Shown here: positions 37,501 through 46,010 of the stretch, piece after piece
Position numbering within the stretch: the stretch's first letter is position 1
Layout of the letters: every line of letters begins with the position of its first letter
NCBI RefSeq assembly: GCF_020171625.1
Contig: NZ_JAIUZY010000011.1
Coordinates: 1 to 64,000, forward strand
Source: Salipiger bermudensis
Lineage (GTDB): Bacteria; Pseudomonadota; Alphaproteobacteria; Rhodobacterales; Rhodobacteraceae
Length of the DNA stretch: 64,000 bases
Reading direction: 5' to 3'
Notes under the pieces: model-generated
The model's database searches: none
Told to the model about the DNA's origin: nothing
What the model saw: only the letters and a program-made list of their open reading frames with translations
Translations under genes and position numbers: made by a program

Positions 37501-39240
37501 ATGGGTATGAGTATAGCTGGCCGGACGCGGGTCGGAACTGTGTTGGTTCTCGTTCTTTTCACCGTTGCATTTCTGCTGCGGGCGGTCGGAGCGGATTACG
37601 GCTATTTCCACGGCGACGAGCGGATCAACGAGGCGGCGAAGGTGCTGACCGGGCAACTCGTGCCCGAGCAGCATTTCTATCCGCCGCTGATCAATTATCT
37701 CAACGCGATAGGACTCGCGGCGCTGTTCGGCGTCGGGCAGGTGCTGGACTGGTGGTCGGGGCCGGGCGGCTTTCGCGCCCAGTATTTCGCCGACGCCACG
37801 CCGTTCTACGTCACCGCGCGGCTGCTGACTGCCGCCACCGGCGCGCTGCTGGCGCCGCTGTTTTACGGCATCGCCCGTCACACCGGCCTTGCGCGAGACC
37901 GCGCCTTCGCGGTCGGGCTGGTGGGGGCGCTGTTCCCGCTCGGGGTCTACATGTCGCATATCGCCAAGGGCGACGTGGCGCTGGCGACCGCGCTGATCGC
38001 GACGGTCTGGGCGACGCTCGTGCGATTCGACAGCCCGCGGCCGGGGCGCTGGGACGTGATCGTGGCGCTGATGGCGGTGCTGACCGTCAGCTTCAAGCAA
38101 TCCGGCGTCTTCGTGCTCGCGCCGCTGGCGCTGGGGTACTGGGTCCTGATCGCCAGCGATGAGGGCGGCCGGGCCTGCGCCGCCTCGGTCGGGCGCATCG
38201 TGCTGACCGCGCTGATCGCGTGGCCCATCCTCAACATCGGCCTGCTGCTCGACTTCGCGAGCTTCCTCGAGTTCCAGAAGATCCAGGCGGTGATGTCGGT
38301 TACCGGCGACGCCGATCGGACGGTGGGCCTTTCCACCCTGCTCGCCCGGCTCGCGACGCCGGTGCTGGGGCTCAACGCGGTCTGGCTGGTCGCGGCGCTT
38401 CTGGCCCCGCTGGTTCTCTTGCTGCCGGGCGTGAGGCTCGACAAGACGCCGCTGCTGCTGGTGATCTGGGTCGCGCTGGTGCTGGCCACCGCCGGCACCG
38501 CCCTGCTGGTGGGCTCGCGCCAGCCCGAGCATCTCTGGATCGCCAATTTCGCGGGGCTTGCCCTGCTGGCCGCGCTGGCGCTTGCAGGGCTCAGCGCTGC
38601 GCCGCAGGCCGTTCTGCGCTTTGGCGCCACTGCAGCGCTGGCGATGGGCCTCGTGCTCAGCGCGGCGAACGCCGCGATCCCGCTGCGGCAGGCCACCGCA
38701 CCCGCGATCCGCGAGGAGGTCGACGCCCGCATCGCGCGCGATTACGCCGACGAGCGCATCCTCACCATGCTCGAGACCAACCTGCCCCGGCGCCTGGAGG
38801 CGCAAACGATGGAGCTGGCCCGCTGGGACCGGCTGGCGGCGAAGTACAACGTGGTGATGCCCGAGATCAGCGAAGAGCGCCTCGTGCACGAGGACCTGCC
38901 CGGCGCGGTGTTCTACATCGGGATGCCGACGGTGATGTACGGCCTCGAAGGCGTCGACGAGGATTCGGAGGATTACGTGGTGCAGGCCCATGCCTGGCCG
39001 CCGCAGCGCGAGGAGTGGCAGCTCGACTACTGGCTCGATCAGGGCTTTTCGGTCTTCATCGTCAAGAACCTGCCCTACATGCGCGACGAGGTTCCCTCGG
39101 AGCTGATGCGGGGCTTCTTTGCCGACATGGAGACGCGCTGCATGCTCGATGCCGAGTTCAGCGCCCGCAAACCCCTGTTCCTCGAACGCGATGTCAGCAT
39201 TTTCAGGTGCGCGCCCCATGATCCCGTCGCCGAGAGCTGA
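37501..39240 (+). CDS. GT-C-type membrane glycosyltransferase (PMT/ArnT-like), 579 residues
   Basis: An integral membrane protein with roughly ten hydrophobic helices over the first 400 residues and a soluble C-terminal part. Just after the first helix it has the first-loop acidic motif FHGDERINEAAKVLTG and then FYPPLINYLNAIGL. This is the layout of GT39/GT83-like glycosyltransferases that use polyprenyl-phosphate sugars as donors. The ATG at 37501 is preceded by CCAGGGATT; a second ATG two codons on is possible. It is divergent from the HAD-UbiA gene. Specific donor and acceptor are unknown. Confidence 0.75.
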   Translation: MGMSIAGRTRVGTVLVLVLFTVAFLLRAVGADYGYFHGDERINEAAKVLTGQLVPEQHFYPPLINYLNAIGLAALFGVGQVLDWWSGPGGFRAQYFADATPFYVTARLLTAATGALLAPLFYGIARHTGLARDRAFAVGLVGALFPLGVYMSHIAKGDVALATALIATVWATLVRFDSPRPGRWDVIVALMAVLTVSFKQSGVFVLAPLALGYWVLIASDEGGRACAASVGRIVLTALIAWPILNIGLLLDFASFLEFQKIQAVMSVTGDADRTVGLSTLLARLATPVLGLNAVWLVAALLAPLVLLLPGVRLDKTPLLLVIWVALVLATAGTALLVGSRQPEHLWIANFAGLALLAALALAGLSAAPQAVLRFGATAALAMGLVLSAANAAIPLRQATAPAIREEVDARIARDYADERILTMLETNLPRRLEAQTMELARWDRLAAKYNVVMPEISEERLVHEDLPGAVFYIGMPTVMYGLEGVDEDSEDYVVQAHAWPPQREEWQLDYWLDQGFSVFIVKNLPYMRDEVPSELMRGFFADMETRCMLDAEFSARKPLFLERDVSIFRCAPHDPVAES

Positions 39241-39387
39241 CGCCGGCCCGCCGGCGTCTTTACCCAAGGCGACCCGGTGGCCGCTTGCAGCGCGCGGCGC
39301 TTTCGCAGGCCGGAGGCGCGCGTCTTTGCTCCGTCCCGTCCCACTGGCACGATGTGCGACACGACGCCCCTTTCAGAGGTCTCTGCG

Positions 39388-40473
39388 ATGAACACCGGAG
39401 GTGCCCCCCGGCTCGACCAGCTGACCGGCCTGCGCTTCATCGCGGCGCTGCTGGTGTTTCTCAGCCACGTGCCATGGCCCTCGGCGCCGGACTGGCTGCA
39501 GACCATGCTCGCGCAGGGCTTTGTCGGCGTGTCGTTCTTCTTCGTGCTGTCGGGCTTCGTGCTGTCGCATTCCTACACAGGCCGCATCACCGGCAGCGAG
39601 ATGTCCTACGCCCGCTTCATGGCGCTGCGCCTCGCGCGGCTGTCACCGCTGCACCTCGCGACCGCGCTGCCCTATGTGCTGGTCGGGGTCTGGCGCAACA
39701 ACCTCACCGCGCCGGTGGCGCTGCTCAACCTGACCTTCCTGCAGTCATGGGTGCCCGACTCGACCTATTACTTCTCGCTCAACGCGCCGTCCTGGTCGCT
39801 GTCGAACGAGATGTTCTTCTACCTGTGCTTCTTCCCGCTGTGTTTCGTGGCCGCGCCGCGGCGCTGGCTGCTGACCGCGCTGCTGGGCCTGACGGTGGTG
39901 GCCTGCGCGGTCTACGCCGTCGCGCATTACAACAGTGTCATCCTCCTCGGGGAGCGCACGGTGGGGCACTGGGTGTTTTACATCTTCCCGGGCTTTCGCC
40001 TGCTGGAGTTCCTCGCCGGCATGGCGCTCTACGACCTCTGGCAACGGGGCATGCGCCTGCCGCGGGCCGCGCTGCCGCTGGCCTGGGGGCTGCTGTTCGC
40101 GGCGATGTTCGTGGCCGACAGCGTTCCCGAGGCGTTCCGCATGTCGCTGTTCTTCCTGCCGGTGGTGACGCTGCTGCTCTGGGTTCATCTCGACCGGAGC
40201 CGGGCGATCTGCGGCGTTCTGTCGGGGCGAACGATGGTGCTGCTCGGAGAGGCCTCCTTCGCGTTCTACATGATCCACCAGCCCGCGATCCGCATCTGCA
40301 GCCGGCTGGTGGGCGAGCTGCCCTACCGAGATCTTCTGGTCGGAGCGTCGGCCTTTGCGCTGTCCCTCGTCGGCTCGCTGCTGCTGTTCCTCTATTTCGA
40401 ACGCCCCGCCGAACGCAGCCTGAAAGGCTGGGTCAACCGACGCGCCACCGCGCAGCGGCACCCGGCGGAGTGA
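39388..40473 (+). CDS. Acyltransferase family 3 membrane protein (OafA/YrhL-type)
   Basis: A 361-residue integral membrane protein with about ten helices. The N-terminal family motif is RLDQLTGLRFIAALLVFLSHVPWP, where the His is the presumed catalytic residue. A second motif is FVGVSFFFVLSGFVLSHSY, and further on PSWSLSNEMFFYLCFF, all diagnostic of acyltransferase-3 O-acetylases. It lacks the SGNH domain of the long OafA form. Such enzymes acylate surface sugars. AGAGG precedes the ATG at 39388; an in-frame ATG at 39352 is the alternative. Confidence 0.88.
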   Translation: MNTGGAPRLDQLTGLRFIAALLVFLSHVPWPSAPDWLQTMLAQGFVGVSFFFVLSGFVLSHSYTGRITGSEMSYARFMALRLARLSPLHLATALPYVLVGVWRNNLTAPVALLNLTFLQSWVPDSTYYFSLNAPSWSLSNEMFFYLCFFPLCFVAAPRRWLLTALLGLTVVACAVYAVAHYNSVILLGERTVGHWVFYIFPGFRLLEFLAGMALYDLWQRGMRLPRAALPLAWGLLFAAMFVADSVPEAFRMSLFFLPVVTLLLWVHLDRSRAICGVLSGRTMVLLGEASFAFYMIHQPAIRICSRLVGELPYRDLLVGASAFALSLVGSLLLFLYFERPAERSLKGWVNRRATAQRHPAE

Positions 40474-40799
40474 GCCTGTCCCCGTCGCAGGACGCCCCTC
40501 CGTCCGCGACGCGTGCGCGGAACCGGGGTCCGTGTGGCCAGCGCGCGCGTGGGAGCTTGGCAATCGTCGGGTCCGGGGGCGCGGATGCCGACCTTCAGCG
40601 CCTGCAGCCCCGCCCGGCCCGGTGCGGCCTCTCTTCCCCATGCGCCGCCTCCCCCCCGCCGTTTGGCGCAGGCCCGCCACCCCCGGGGCTGCAATCCGCC
40701 TTTTTCCGAATGCCCCGTTCACAATCCGGCGCGAACCGCCCATATATCGCGCAACACCGCCGCCCCGGACCGGCGCGGCGACAGGAGGAAGGACGACAG
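40474..40799 (+). other. Intergenic region before the ATP-grasp gene
   Basis: About 325 bp between the acyltransferase and YgiC-like genes. I see no gene or strong terminator. The AT-richer end (about 40700-40750, with TTCACA and CATATATC) probably carries the ygiC/ygiB promoter, but box matches are weak. Confidence 0.4.
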
Positions 40800-42005
40800 G
40801 TGCAGAAGCTCGATTTGCCGGAGCGCCCGGACTGGCGCGACAAGGCCGCCGACCAGGGCTTCACCTTTGCCGACATGCATGGCGAGCCCTACTGGGAGGA
40901 AAGCTCAGCGTACTGCTTCACGCTGTCGGAAATCGAGGACCGCATCGAGGATCCCGCCACCGAGCTGCACGGCATGTGCCGCGAGGCGGTGGCGCGGGTG
41001 ATCGGCTCGGAGCAGCTGCTCGACAGGCTTGCCATTCCCGAGGCCCATCGCGACTATATTGCGCAGAGCTGGCAGGATGGTGAGCCCGAGCTCTACGGCC
41101 GGTTCGATCTGGCCTATGACGGCGACGGCCCGGCGAAGATGCTGGAGTACAACGCCGACACCCCGACCTCGCTCTACGAGAGCGCCGCGTTCCAGTGGCA
41201 GTGGTTCGAGGACCAGCAGGCGCGTGGCGTGCTTCGCGCGGACGACGACCAGTTCAACGGCCTCCACGAGGCCATCGTCGAACGTCTCGGCGCGATGTTC
41301 GCCCCCGAGACGCAGCTGCACTTCACTGCCATGTCGGGCGCGCCCGAGGATTACGCCACCGTCGAGGCGCTTGGCTGGGCCGCGCGCGAGGCGGGGCTTG
41401 GCGCGCATTACACCGATCTCGAGAAGATCGGCATCAGCGAGGACGGGCAGTTCCTCGACGACGAGGACCGGGTGATCGGCACGCTGTTCAAGCTCTACCC
41501 GTGGGAAGACCTGCTGCGCGACGATTACGCCCGGCATCTCGCCACCGCGCAGTGCCGGATGATCGAGCCGCCTTGGAAGGCGATCCTGTCCAACAAGGGC
41601 ATCCTGCCGGTGCTGTGGGAGATGTTCGAGGACCACCCGAACCTGCTGCCCGCCTTCTTCGAGACCGACCTCACCGAACCGTCGCCCGAGACCGCCGCCC
41701 GGCTCGAACGGGCCTCGGACGCGATGCGCCTCGGCCACGTCCTGAAGCCGATCTTCTCGCGCGAGGGCGCGTCGATCAGCATCGTCGAGGATGGCGAGGT
41801 CACCGAGACCGCAAGCCAGGACGGCTATGCCGGCCACCCGCGCATCGCGCAGGCCTATCACCCCTTGCCGGTCTTCGGCGGTTTCCGCCCGGTGATCGGC
41901 GCATGGATCGCCGGTGAGCGCTGCGTCGGCATCGGCATCCGCGAGGATCGCGGGCGGATCACCCAGGACCTGTCGCGCTTCAAACCCCATTTCATCCGAG
42001 ACTGA
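40800..42005 (+). CDS. ygiC: Glutathionylspermidine-synthase-like ATP-grasp ligase (YgiC family)
   Basis: A 401-residue protein of the GSP_synth family. It has RPDWRDKAADQGFTFADMHGEPYWEE at the N-terminus, FDLAYDGDGPAKMLEYNADTPTSLYESAAFQWQW, TLFKLYPWEDLLRD, EPPWKAILSNKGILPVLWEMF and the C-terminal IGAWIAGERCVGIGIRED. These are the ATP-grasp segments of the C-terminal half of glutathionylspermidine synthetase. YgiC proteins lack the amidase half and their amide product is not established. The GTG at 40800 follows AGGAGGAAGG. It is 11 bp upstream of a YgiB-like lipoprotein. Confidence 0.9.
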   Translation: MQKLDLPERPDWRDKAADQGFTFADMHGEPYWEESSAYCFTLSEIEDRIEDPATELHGMCREAVARVIGSEQLLDRLAIPEAHRDYIAQSWQDGEPELYGRFDLAYDGDGPAKMLEYNADTPTSLYESAAFQWQWFEDQQARGVLRADDDQFNGLHEAIVERLGAMFAPETQLHFTAMSGAPEDYATVEALGWAAREAGLGAHYTDLEKIGISEDGQFLDDEDRVIGTLFKLYPWEDLLRDDYARHLATAQCRMIEPPWKAILSNKGILPVLWEMFEDHPNLLPAFFETDLTEPSPETAARLERASDAMRLGHVLKPIFSREGASISIVEDGEVTETASQDGYAGHPRIAQAYHPLPVFGGFRPVIGAWIAGERCVGIGIREDRGRITQDLSRFKPHFIRD

Positions 42006-42016
42006 CGGAGACAGCC

Positions 42017-42601
42017 ATGACCAAACGCTCCCGCACAGCCGCCCTCGCCATCGTCGGCGCCGCCTCCTTCGCGCTCGCCGGATGCCGCGAGGAACCGGTC
42101 GAGGCGCAGGCCTTCCCCGATCTCGAGAGCTGCCGCAGCGCCGTCGGCCCGACCAGCCTGTTCTCCGAACAGGACTGCGCCGACGCCTTCGCCGAGGCCG
42201 AGACGCTGCACGCCGAGACCGCGCCGCGCTATGACAGCCTCGAGGTCTGCGAAGAGCAGTATGGCGAGGGCAATTGCGGCTCCGAGGCGCAGGCGACGAG
42301 CGGCGGGTCGGGCAGCATCTTCATGCCGCTGCTGGCAGGCTACCTGATCGGCAACATGCTGGGCGGGCAGCGTGGCCTTGCGGCACAGCCGATGTATCGC
42401 AACGCCAACGGCCGCTTCACCACGCCCGCGGGCGGCACGACCTATGCGAACAACACCGGCCGGGCGAATCTGAGCCCGAACACCTTCAACAAGGCCCCGG
42501 TGACCGTCGGCAAACCGCCCCTGACCCGCGCCACCGCCGCCTCGCGCGGCGGCTTCGGCAGCTCCAGGACCGGCGGCGGGATGCGCAGCTTCGGCGGCTG
42601 A
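42017..42601 (+). CDS. ygiB: DUF1190 (YgiB-like) lipoprotein
   Basis: A 194-residue protein with a lipobox LAGC (Cys23) after a Lys/Arg-rich start. The Cys-containing DUF1190 core (FPDLESCRSAVGPTSLFSEQDCADAFAEAETLHAETAPRYDSLEVCEEQYGEGNC) is followed by a Gly-rich membrane-like stretch (FMPLLAGYLIGNMLGG). A Gly/Ser/Arg tail ends SSRTGGGMRSFGG. This is the YgiB architecture. In E. coli ygiB precedes ygiC; here the order is reversed. Function is unknown; linkage to YgiC suggests a shared envelope role. Confidence 0.85.
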   Translation: MTKRSRTAALAIVGAASFALAGCREEPVEAQAFPDLESCRSAVGPTSLFSEQDCADAFAEAETLHAETAPRYDSLEVCEEQYGEGNCGSEAQATSGGSGSIFMPLLAGYLIGNMLGGQRGLAAQPMYRNANGRFTTPAGGTTYANNTGRANLSPNTFNKAPVTVGKPPLTRATAASRGGFGSSRTGGGMRSFGG

Positions 42602-42796
42602 GGTTTGTGGGCGCTGGCCCCGCGGATGCGTGTCAGCCCGTAAAAAATGGGACGCCTACGACCGCGCCGGGCGACCGCTGCGCGGTCCCGCGATTGAGCA
42701 TGAACGGATCGACCACCGTTCGACGACGCTGCATCGTTCGGGAGACCAGCGGAACCGGCGGCCAAATCGCGGTGCGCCGGGGCCAGCGCAACGTCC

Positions 42797-42972
42797 ATAG
42801 GATGCCGCTCGGCGCCTATGCCGCGCGGTTTCAGTCATTGCGGTAAGGCAAGTCGCCCCCGTTTGGCGGAGCCTGGACGTTCGAGAAACGAGTGGGACCG
42901 GTGGCATAATCGTGGGGCACCCGGAACAGCGCGCTGCCCAATAGGATGCCGCTCGGCGCCTATGCCACGCGG
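42797..42972 (+). repeat. Direct repeat pair, 32 bp each, imperfect palindrome
   Basis: Copies at 42797-42828 and 42941-42972 (144 bp apart) agree in 31 of 32 positions. Each begins ATAGGATGCC and contains CTCGGCGCCTATGCC. ATAGG/CCTAT and GCCG/CGGC can pair, so each copy may fold into a hairpin. The pattern resembles a small dispersed extragenic repeat. Confidence 0.55.
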
Positions 42973-43020
42973 CCAGAGGTCACCGACACCAACCTACTAC
43001 AACGGGCGCGATGTCAAATG

Positions 43021-43059
43021 ACCAAGACGGGGCAGCGTCCGTCACCACCCCGCCTTGGT
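43021..43059 (-). terminator. Likely terminator of the dgoK-dgoA operon
   Basis: The arms ACCAAGACGGGG (43021-43032) and CCCCGCCTTGGT (43048-43059) pair at 11 of 12 positions just past the aldolase stop. The U-tract on the minus strand is weak (CATTTG). Confidence 0.5.
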
Positions 43060-43067
43060 GCGTAACC

Positions 43068-43709
43068 TCAGCCCTCGCGCCATGCGGTGACGAAGCGCGC
43101 CGCCTTGTCGGCCACCGTCTCGACGGTATCGCCCGGCTTGTAGAGCGCGCTGCCGAGGCCGAAGCCCGCGACACCGACACTCCGGAACGGCCCCATCGTG
43201 TCGGGCGCGATGCCCCCCACCGGGAAGAGGCGCGTTCCGGCGGGCAGGATGGTGCGGATCGCCTTGACCGCCGCCGGCCCCACCAGTTCTGCCGGGAACA
43301 CCTTGAGCGCGGCCGCGCCGGCGTTGAGCGCCGCGTAGGCCTCGGTCGGGGTGGCGATGCCGGGAATGCAGATCATCCCCGCCGCCTTTGCCGCCGCGAT
43401 CACCCCGGTATCCGCGTGCGGCATCACAACCAGATCGGCGCCGATCTCATCGAGCCGCGCCACGTCCGCGAGCGTCGTTACGGTGCCTGCGCCCACCAGC
43501 GCCTCGGCGGACAGCGCCTTGCGCACCGCGGCGATGCTGTCGAACGGCTCGGGCGAGTTCAGCGGGATCTCGATCAGGCGGAAGCCCGCGTCGAACAGCG
43601 CCTGCGCGATTTCGACCGCCTCCTCCGGGCGCAGGCCGCGAAGGATGGCGACCAGCGGCAGGGCCTCGCAGGCGGCGTCAAGGCGTTGCGGGCGGGTCAT
43701 GTCGGTCAT
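43068..43709 (-). CDS. dgoA: 2-dehydro-3-deoxy-6-phosphogalactonate (KDPGal) aldolase
   Basis: A 213-residue class-I aldolase of the KDPG/KHG family. It has VAILRGL (Arg24), Glu47 in LIEIPLNSPEPFDSI, and the Schiff-base Lys136 in ALKVFPAE. The LNSPEP segment is typical of KDPGal aldolase (DgoA) rather than KDPG aldolase (LRTP). It splits KDPGal to pyruvate and glyceraldehyde-3-phosphate. It lies 10 bp downstream of the matching kinase gene. GGAGACC precedes the ATG. Confidence 0.9.
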   Translation of the reverse strand: MTDMTRPQRLDAACEALPLVAILRGLRPEEAVEIAQALFDAGFRLIEIPLNSPEPFDSIAAVRKALSAEALVGAGTVTTLADVARLDEIGADLVVMPHADTGVIAAAKAAGMICIPGIATPTEAYAALNAGAAALKVFPAELVGPAAVKAIRTILPAGTRLFPVGGIAPDTMGPFRSVGVAGFGLGSALYKPGDTVETVADKAARFVTAWREG

Positions 43710-43719
43710 GTCAGGTCTC

Positions 43720-44670
43720 CTAAGGAAGCAGGCCCGCGTCGCGGGCGAAACGGTGAAGCCCCGCGGGGGCGGGGTTTTCGATGATGGCGGCGGGGCCCTC
43801 GCCGGAGAGCTGGCGCAACGCCTCGGCGTAGCGGGCGCAGAGCGCCCCGCTGCCCACCAGCACCACCGGTGCCTCGCCGCTGCCGCGCATGCCCGAGACG
43901 ATCTCGTGCCCGATCAGCAGCCCCGAGCAGTAATCGGCCAGCGCGCCGCCGGGCAGTTGCCCGGTCAGGCCCAGCGTACGGGTGCTGAAGAGCTGGCGCG
44001 CCAGGTCGCCGGGGCCGGCCTTGGCGGCCTGCGCCACCCCGAGGGCAAAGGCCTCGGCGCGGGCGTCCTCGCGGATCGGCGCATCGGTCATCAGCCGCCC
44101 GAGGATCGAGTGGCTGCGCAGCAGCGCGAAGATCTCGCCGGTCATGTAGGTGCCGAAGCCGGTCACGCTGTTGTCGCGGATCTCGGCCCATTTACAATGG
44201 GTTCCGGGCAGGACAAGGGTCGAGGCCGCCTGCCAGTCGGGGCGCCCCGCCAGCGTTCCGGCGATCTGGATTTCCTCGCCGCGCATGACCTCCGGGGTGC
44301 CGCCCTCGGGCTCGAAGATCAGCCCCGGCGCCAGCAGGATCTCGACACCGTCGCGGGTCACCACGCGCTCTGCCGCCTCGTAGAGCCCGGCAAGCGGCGT
44401 CGGGCAGGCGAGATAGGGCACCTCGCGCCAGCCCTGCGCACTGCCGACCATGCCGCCGGCCACCACCGGCACCGGGGCCGCCGCCAGCCAGTCGCAGCAA
44501 AGCTGCGCGAAGGCCGCCTCGAATCCCGCCTCGCCGGGCTCGGGCAGGTGCTGGATGCCGTGCGCCGAGGCGCGGCTGTCGAGCACCTCGCCCGAGCCCG
44601 AGAGGCGAAAGCCGCGCAGGCTCGACGTGCCCCAGTCCAGCGCGATCAGCGCGGTTGTCGTGTCGCTCAT
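43720..44670 (-). CDS. dgoK: 2-dehydro-3-deoxygalactonokinase
   Basis: A 316-residue DgoK-family kinase of the hexokinase/FGGY-like fold. It has ALDWGTSSLRGFRL at the N-terminus (phosphate-1 loop), AGGMVGSAQGWREVPYLACP, LPGTHCKWAEI and VGSGALCARYAEAL near the C-terminus. It phosphorylates 2-keto-3-deoxygalactonate to the substrate of the aldolase encoded next. AGGAG precedes the ATG and the lacI-type regulator gene lies 30 bp upstream, forming one operon. Confidence 0.92.
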   Translation of the reverse strand: MSDTTTALIALDWGTSSLRGFRLSGSGEVLDSRASAHGIQHLPEPGEAGFEAAFAQLCCDWLAAAPVPVVAGGMVGSAQGWREVPYLACPTPLAGLYEAAERVVTRDGVEILLAPGLIFEPEGGTPEVMRGEEIQIAGTLAGRPDWQAASTLVLPGTHCKWAEIRDNSVTGFGTYMTGEIFALLRSHSILGRLMTDAPIREDARAEAFALGVAQAAKAGPGDLARQLFSTRTLGLTGQLPGGALADYCSGLLIGHEIVSGMRGSGEAPVVLVGSGALCARYAEALRQLSGEGPAAIIENPAPAGLHRFARDAGLLP

Positions 44671-44700
44671 GTTCAGGGTCTCCTGCCCGTCTAAACGTGG

Positions 44701-45732
44701 TCAGCGCGGCGCGGTCGACTCGCGCACCACCAGCTCGTATCCAAGGTCGATATGGCGCTCGCGGACCGCGCCCGGCGCCTCGATCTCGGCCAGCAGCATG
44801 GCGATGGCGCGGCGGCCGATCTCGCGCCGGGGCGTGGCCACGGCGGTCAGCGCCGGCACCATGTGGCGGGCCATCTCGATGTCGTTGTAGCTGCAGATGC
44901 CAAGCTGTTCGGGCACCGCGATATTGCGCCGGATCGCCTCCATCAGCGCGCCGACGGCGAGGTCGTCATTGTTGCAGATCACCGCGTCGGTCTCGGGCGC
45001 GCGGGCCAGCAGCTGCTCGAGCAGGTGCCGACCCATGCCCACCGAGGAGGGCTGCGACGTGGTGATGATGCGCGCCTCGTCGAGCATGTCGTTGGCCGCC
45101 GCAACCTCGCGGAACGCTGCCAGCCGGCGCTGCGCCCGCGGGTCCATCCGGGCGCTGAGAAAGCCCGGCCTGCGATAGCCGCATTCGGCCACGTGGCGCG
45201 CCGCCGCGCGGACCGCCTCGAGCTGGTCGAAACCCACGCTCATGTCGATCGCGTCGGCGCCGGTTTCCATGATTTGAACCACCGGGCACGGCGCCTCCTC
45301 GAGCAGTTTGCGCCCTGCCGGTGTCTGGTCCATCGACGAGACGATCAGCCCCGCCGGGCGCTGGCTGAGGAAGTTGCGAATCAGCCCCTCCTCCGACAGC
45401 GCGCTGTAGCGGTAATTGCCGATCTGCACGAAAAAGCGCGTGCTTTCGACGCCTTCGTAAACGCCGCGCAGCACGTCGGCGAAGACGTTGTTGGTCAGCG
45501 ACGGCACCAGCAGCCCGATGGTCGAGGTGCTGCGCGACGCCAGTGCCGAGGCCGCAGGGTCGGGCGTGTAGCCGAGTTTGCGGACCGCCTCCTCGACCTT
45601 GCGGCGAGCACGCTCCGAGACGATCTCGGGAGACCGAATCGTCCGGGACACGGTGATTGCGCTGACACCGGCTTCGCGGGCCACATCCACCAGTGTCGGG
45701 CGGTCAGATTGGGTCTTGCTCTTGCGGGGCAT
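44701..45732 (-). CDS. LacI/GalR-family transcriptional regulator
   Basis: A 343-residue regulator. The N-terminal HTH is PTLVDVAREAGVSAITVSRTIRSPEIVSERARRKVEEAVRKLGYTPD with hinge ASALASRSTSTIGLLVPSLTNNVF. The periplasmic-binding-like effector domain resembles GntR/IdnR-type gluconate repressors. It heads the dgoK-dgoA operon and is divergent from the TRAP/dehydratase operon. A LacI-type near-palindrome at 45915-45930 overlaps the promoter on that side. The inducer is probably the sugar acid or a keto-deoxy intermediate. The start at ATG 45732 gives the normal family N-terminus. Confidence 0.9.
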   Translation of the reverse strand: MPRKSKTQSDRPTLVDVAREAGVSAITVSRTIRSPEIVSERARRKVEEAVRKLGYTPDPAASALASRSTSTIGLLVPSLTNNVFADVLRGVYEGVESTRFFVQIGNYRYSALSEEGLIRNFLSQRPAGLIVSSMDQTPAGRKLLEEAPCPVVQIMETGADAIDMSVGFDQLEAVRAAARHVAECGYRRPGFLSARMDPRAQRRLAAFREVAAANDMLDEARIITTSQPSSVGMGRHLLEQLLARAPETDAVICNNDDLAVGALMEAIRRNIAVPEQLGICSYNDIEMARHMVPALTAVATPRREIGRRAIAMLLAEIEAPGAVRERHIDLGYELVVRESTAPR

Positions 45733-45914
45733 CGCGCTGTTTCGGTCCTTCCGTGCCGGCGCAGCATCGCCGAACCGCCCGGTTTGTTCAAGAAAAACCG
45801 TGCTCAATACTTATCTTACCCGCGATCACCGAAACCGGCCCTGCGCCCTCGCCCAAGCGCCGCAATTCCCGATGCGGCGAGTGGAGAAGTGCGCCAAACC
45901 CGGGGACAGACAAA

Positions 45915-45947
45915 ATGATTGCGCTGTCATATCGGGTCACATATCTT
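45915..45947 (+). promoter_or_regulatory. Putative TRAP-operon promoter with overlapping LacI operator
   Basis: ATGATTGCGCTGTCAT (45915-45930) is a near-palindrome (12 of 16 positions) with the central CG and flanking GC typical of LacI-family operators. It overlaps TTGCGC (45919-45924), which is spaced 17 bp from TATCTT (45942-45947), a reasonable sigma-70 promoter about 65 bp upstream of the dctP ATG. Confidence 0.5.
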
Positions 45948-46010
45948 GCCGCCGACTCGGAGACGGGCCCGCCCCGTTCGAGCCGGATTTCAAAAGGGAG
46001 GAGCCCTCTT

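Larger units (their letters stand above)
42602..43067. other. Intergenic region with a duplicated hairpin element
   Basis: About 465 bp without a supported gene. It contains two near-identical 32-bp repeats (42797-42828 and 42941-42972) and the probable terminator of the dgoA-like gene (43021-43059). Confidence 0.5.

Noticed and set aside
37387-39267. 626-codon minus-strand frame opposite the GT-C gene
   Set aside because: Compositional shadow (Gln/Arg/His-rich); the plus strand gives a proper membrane protein.
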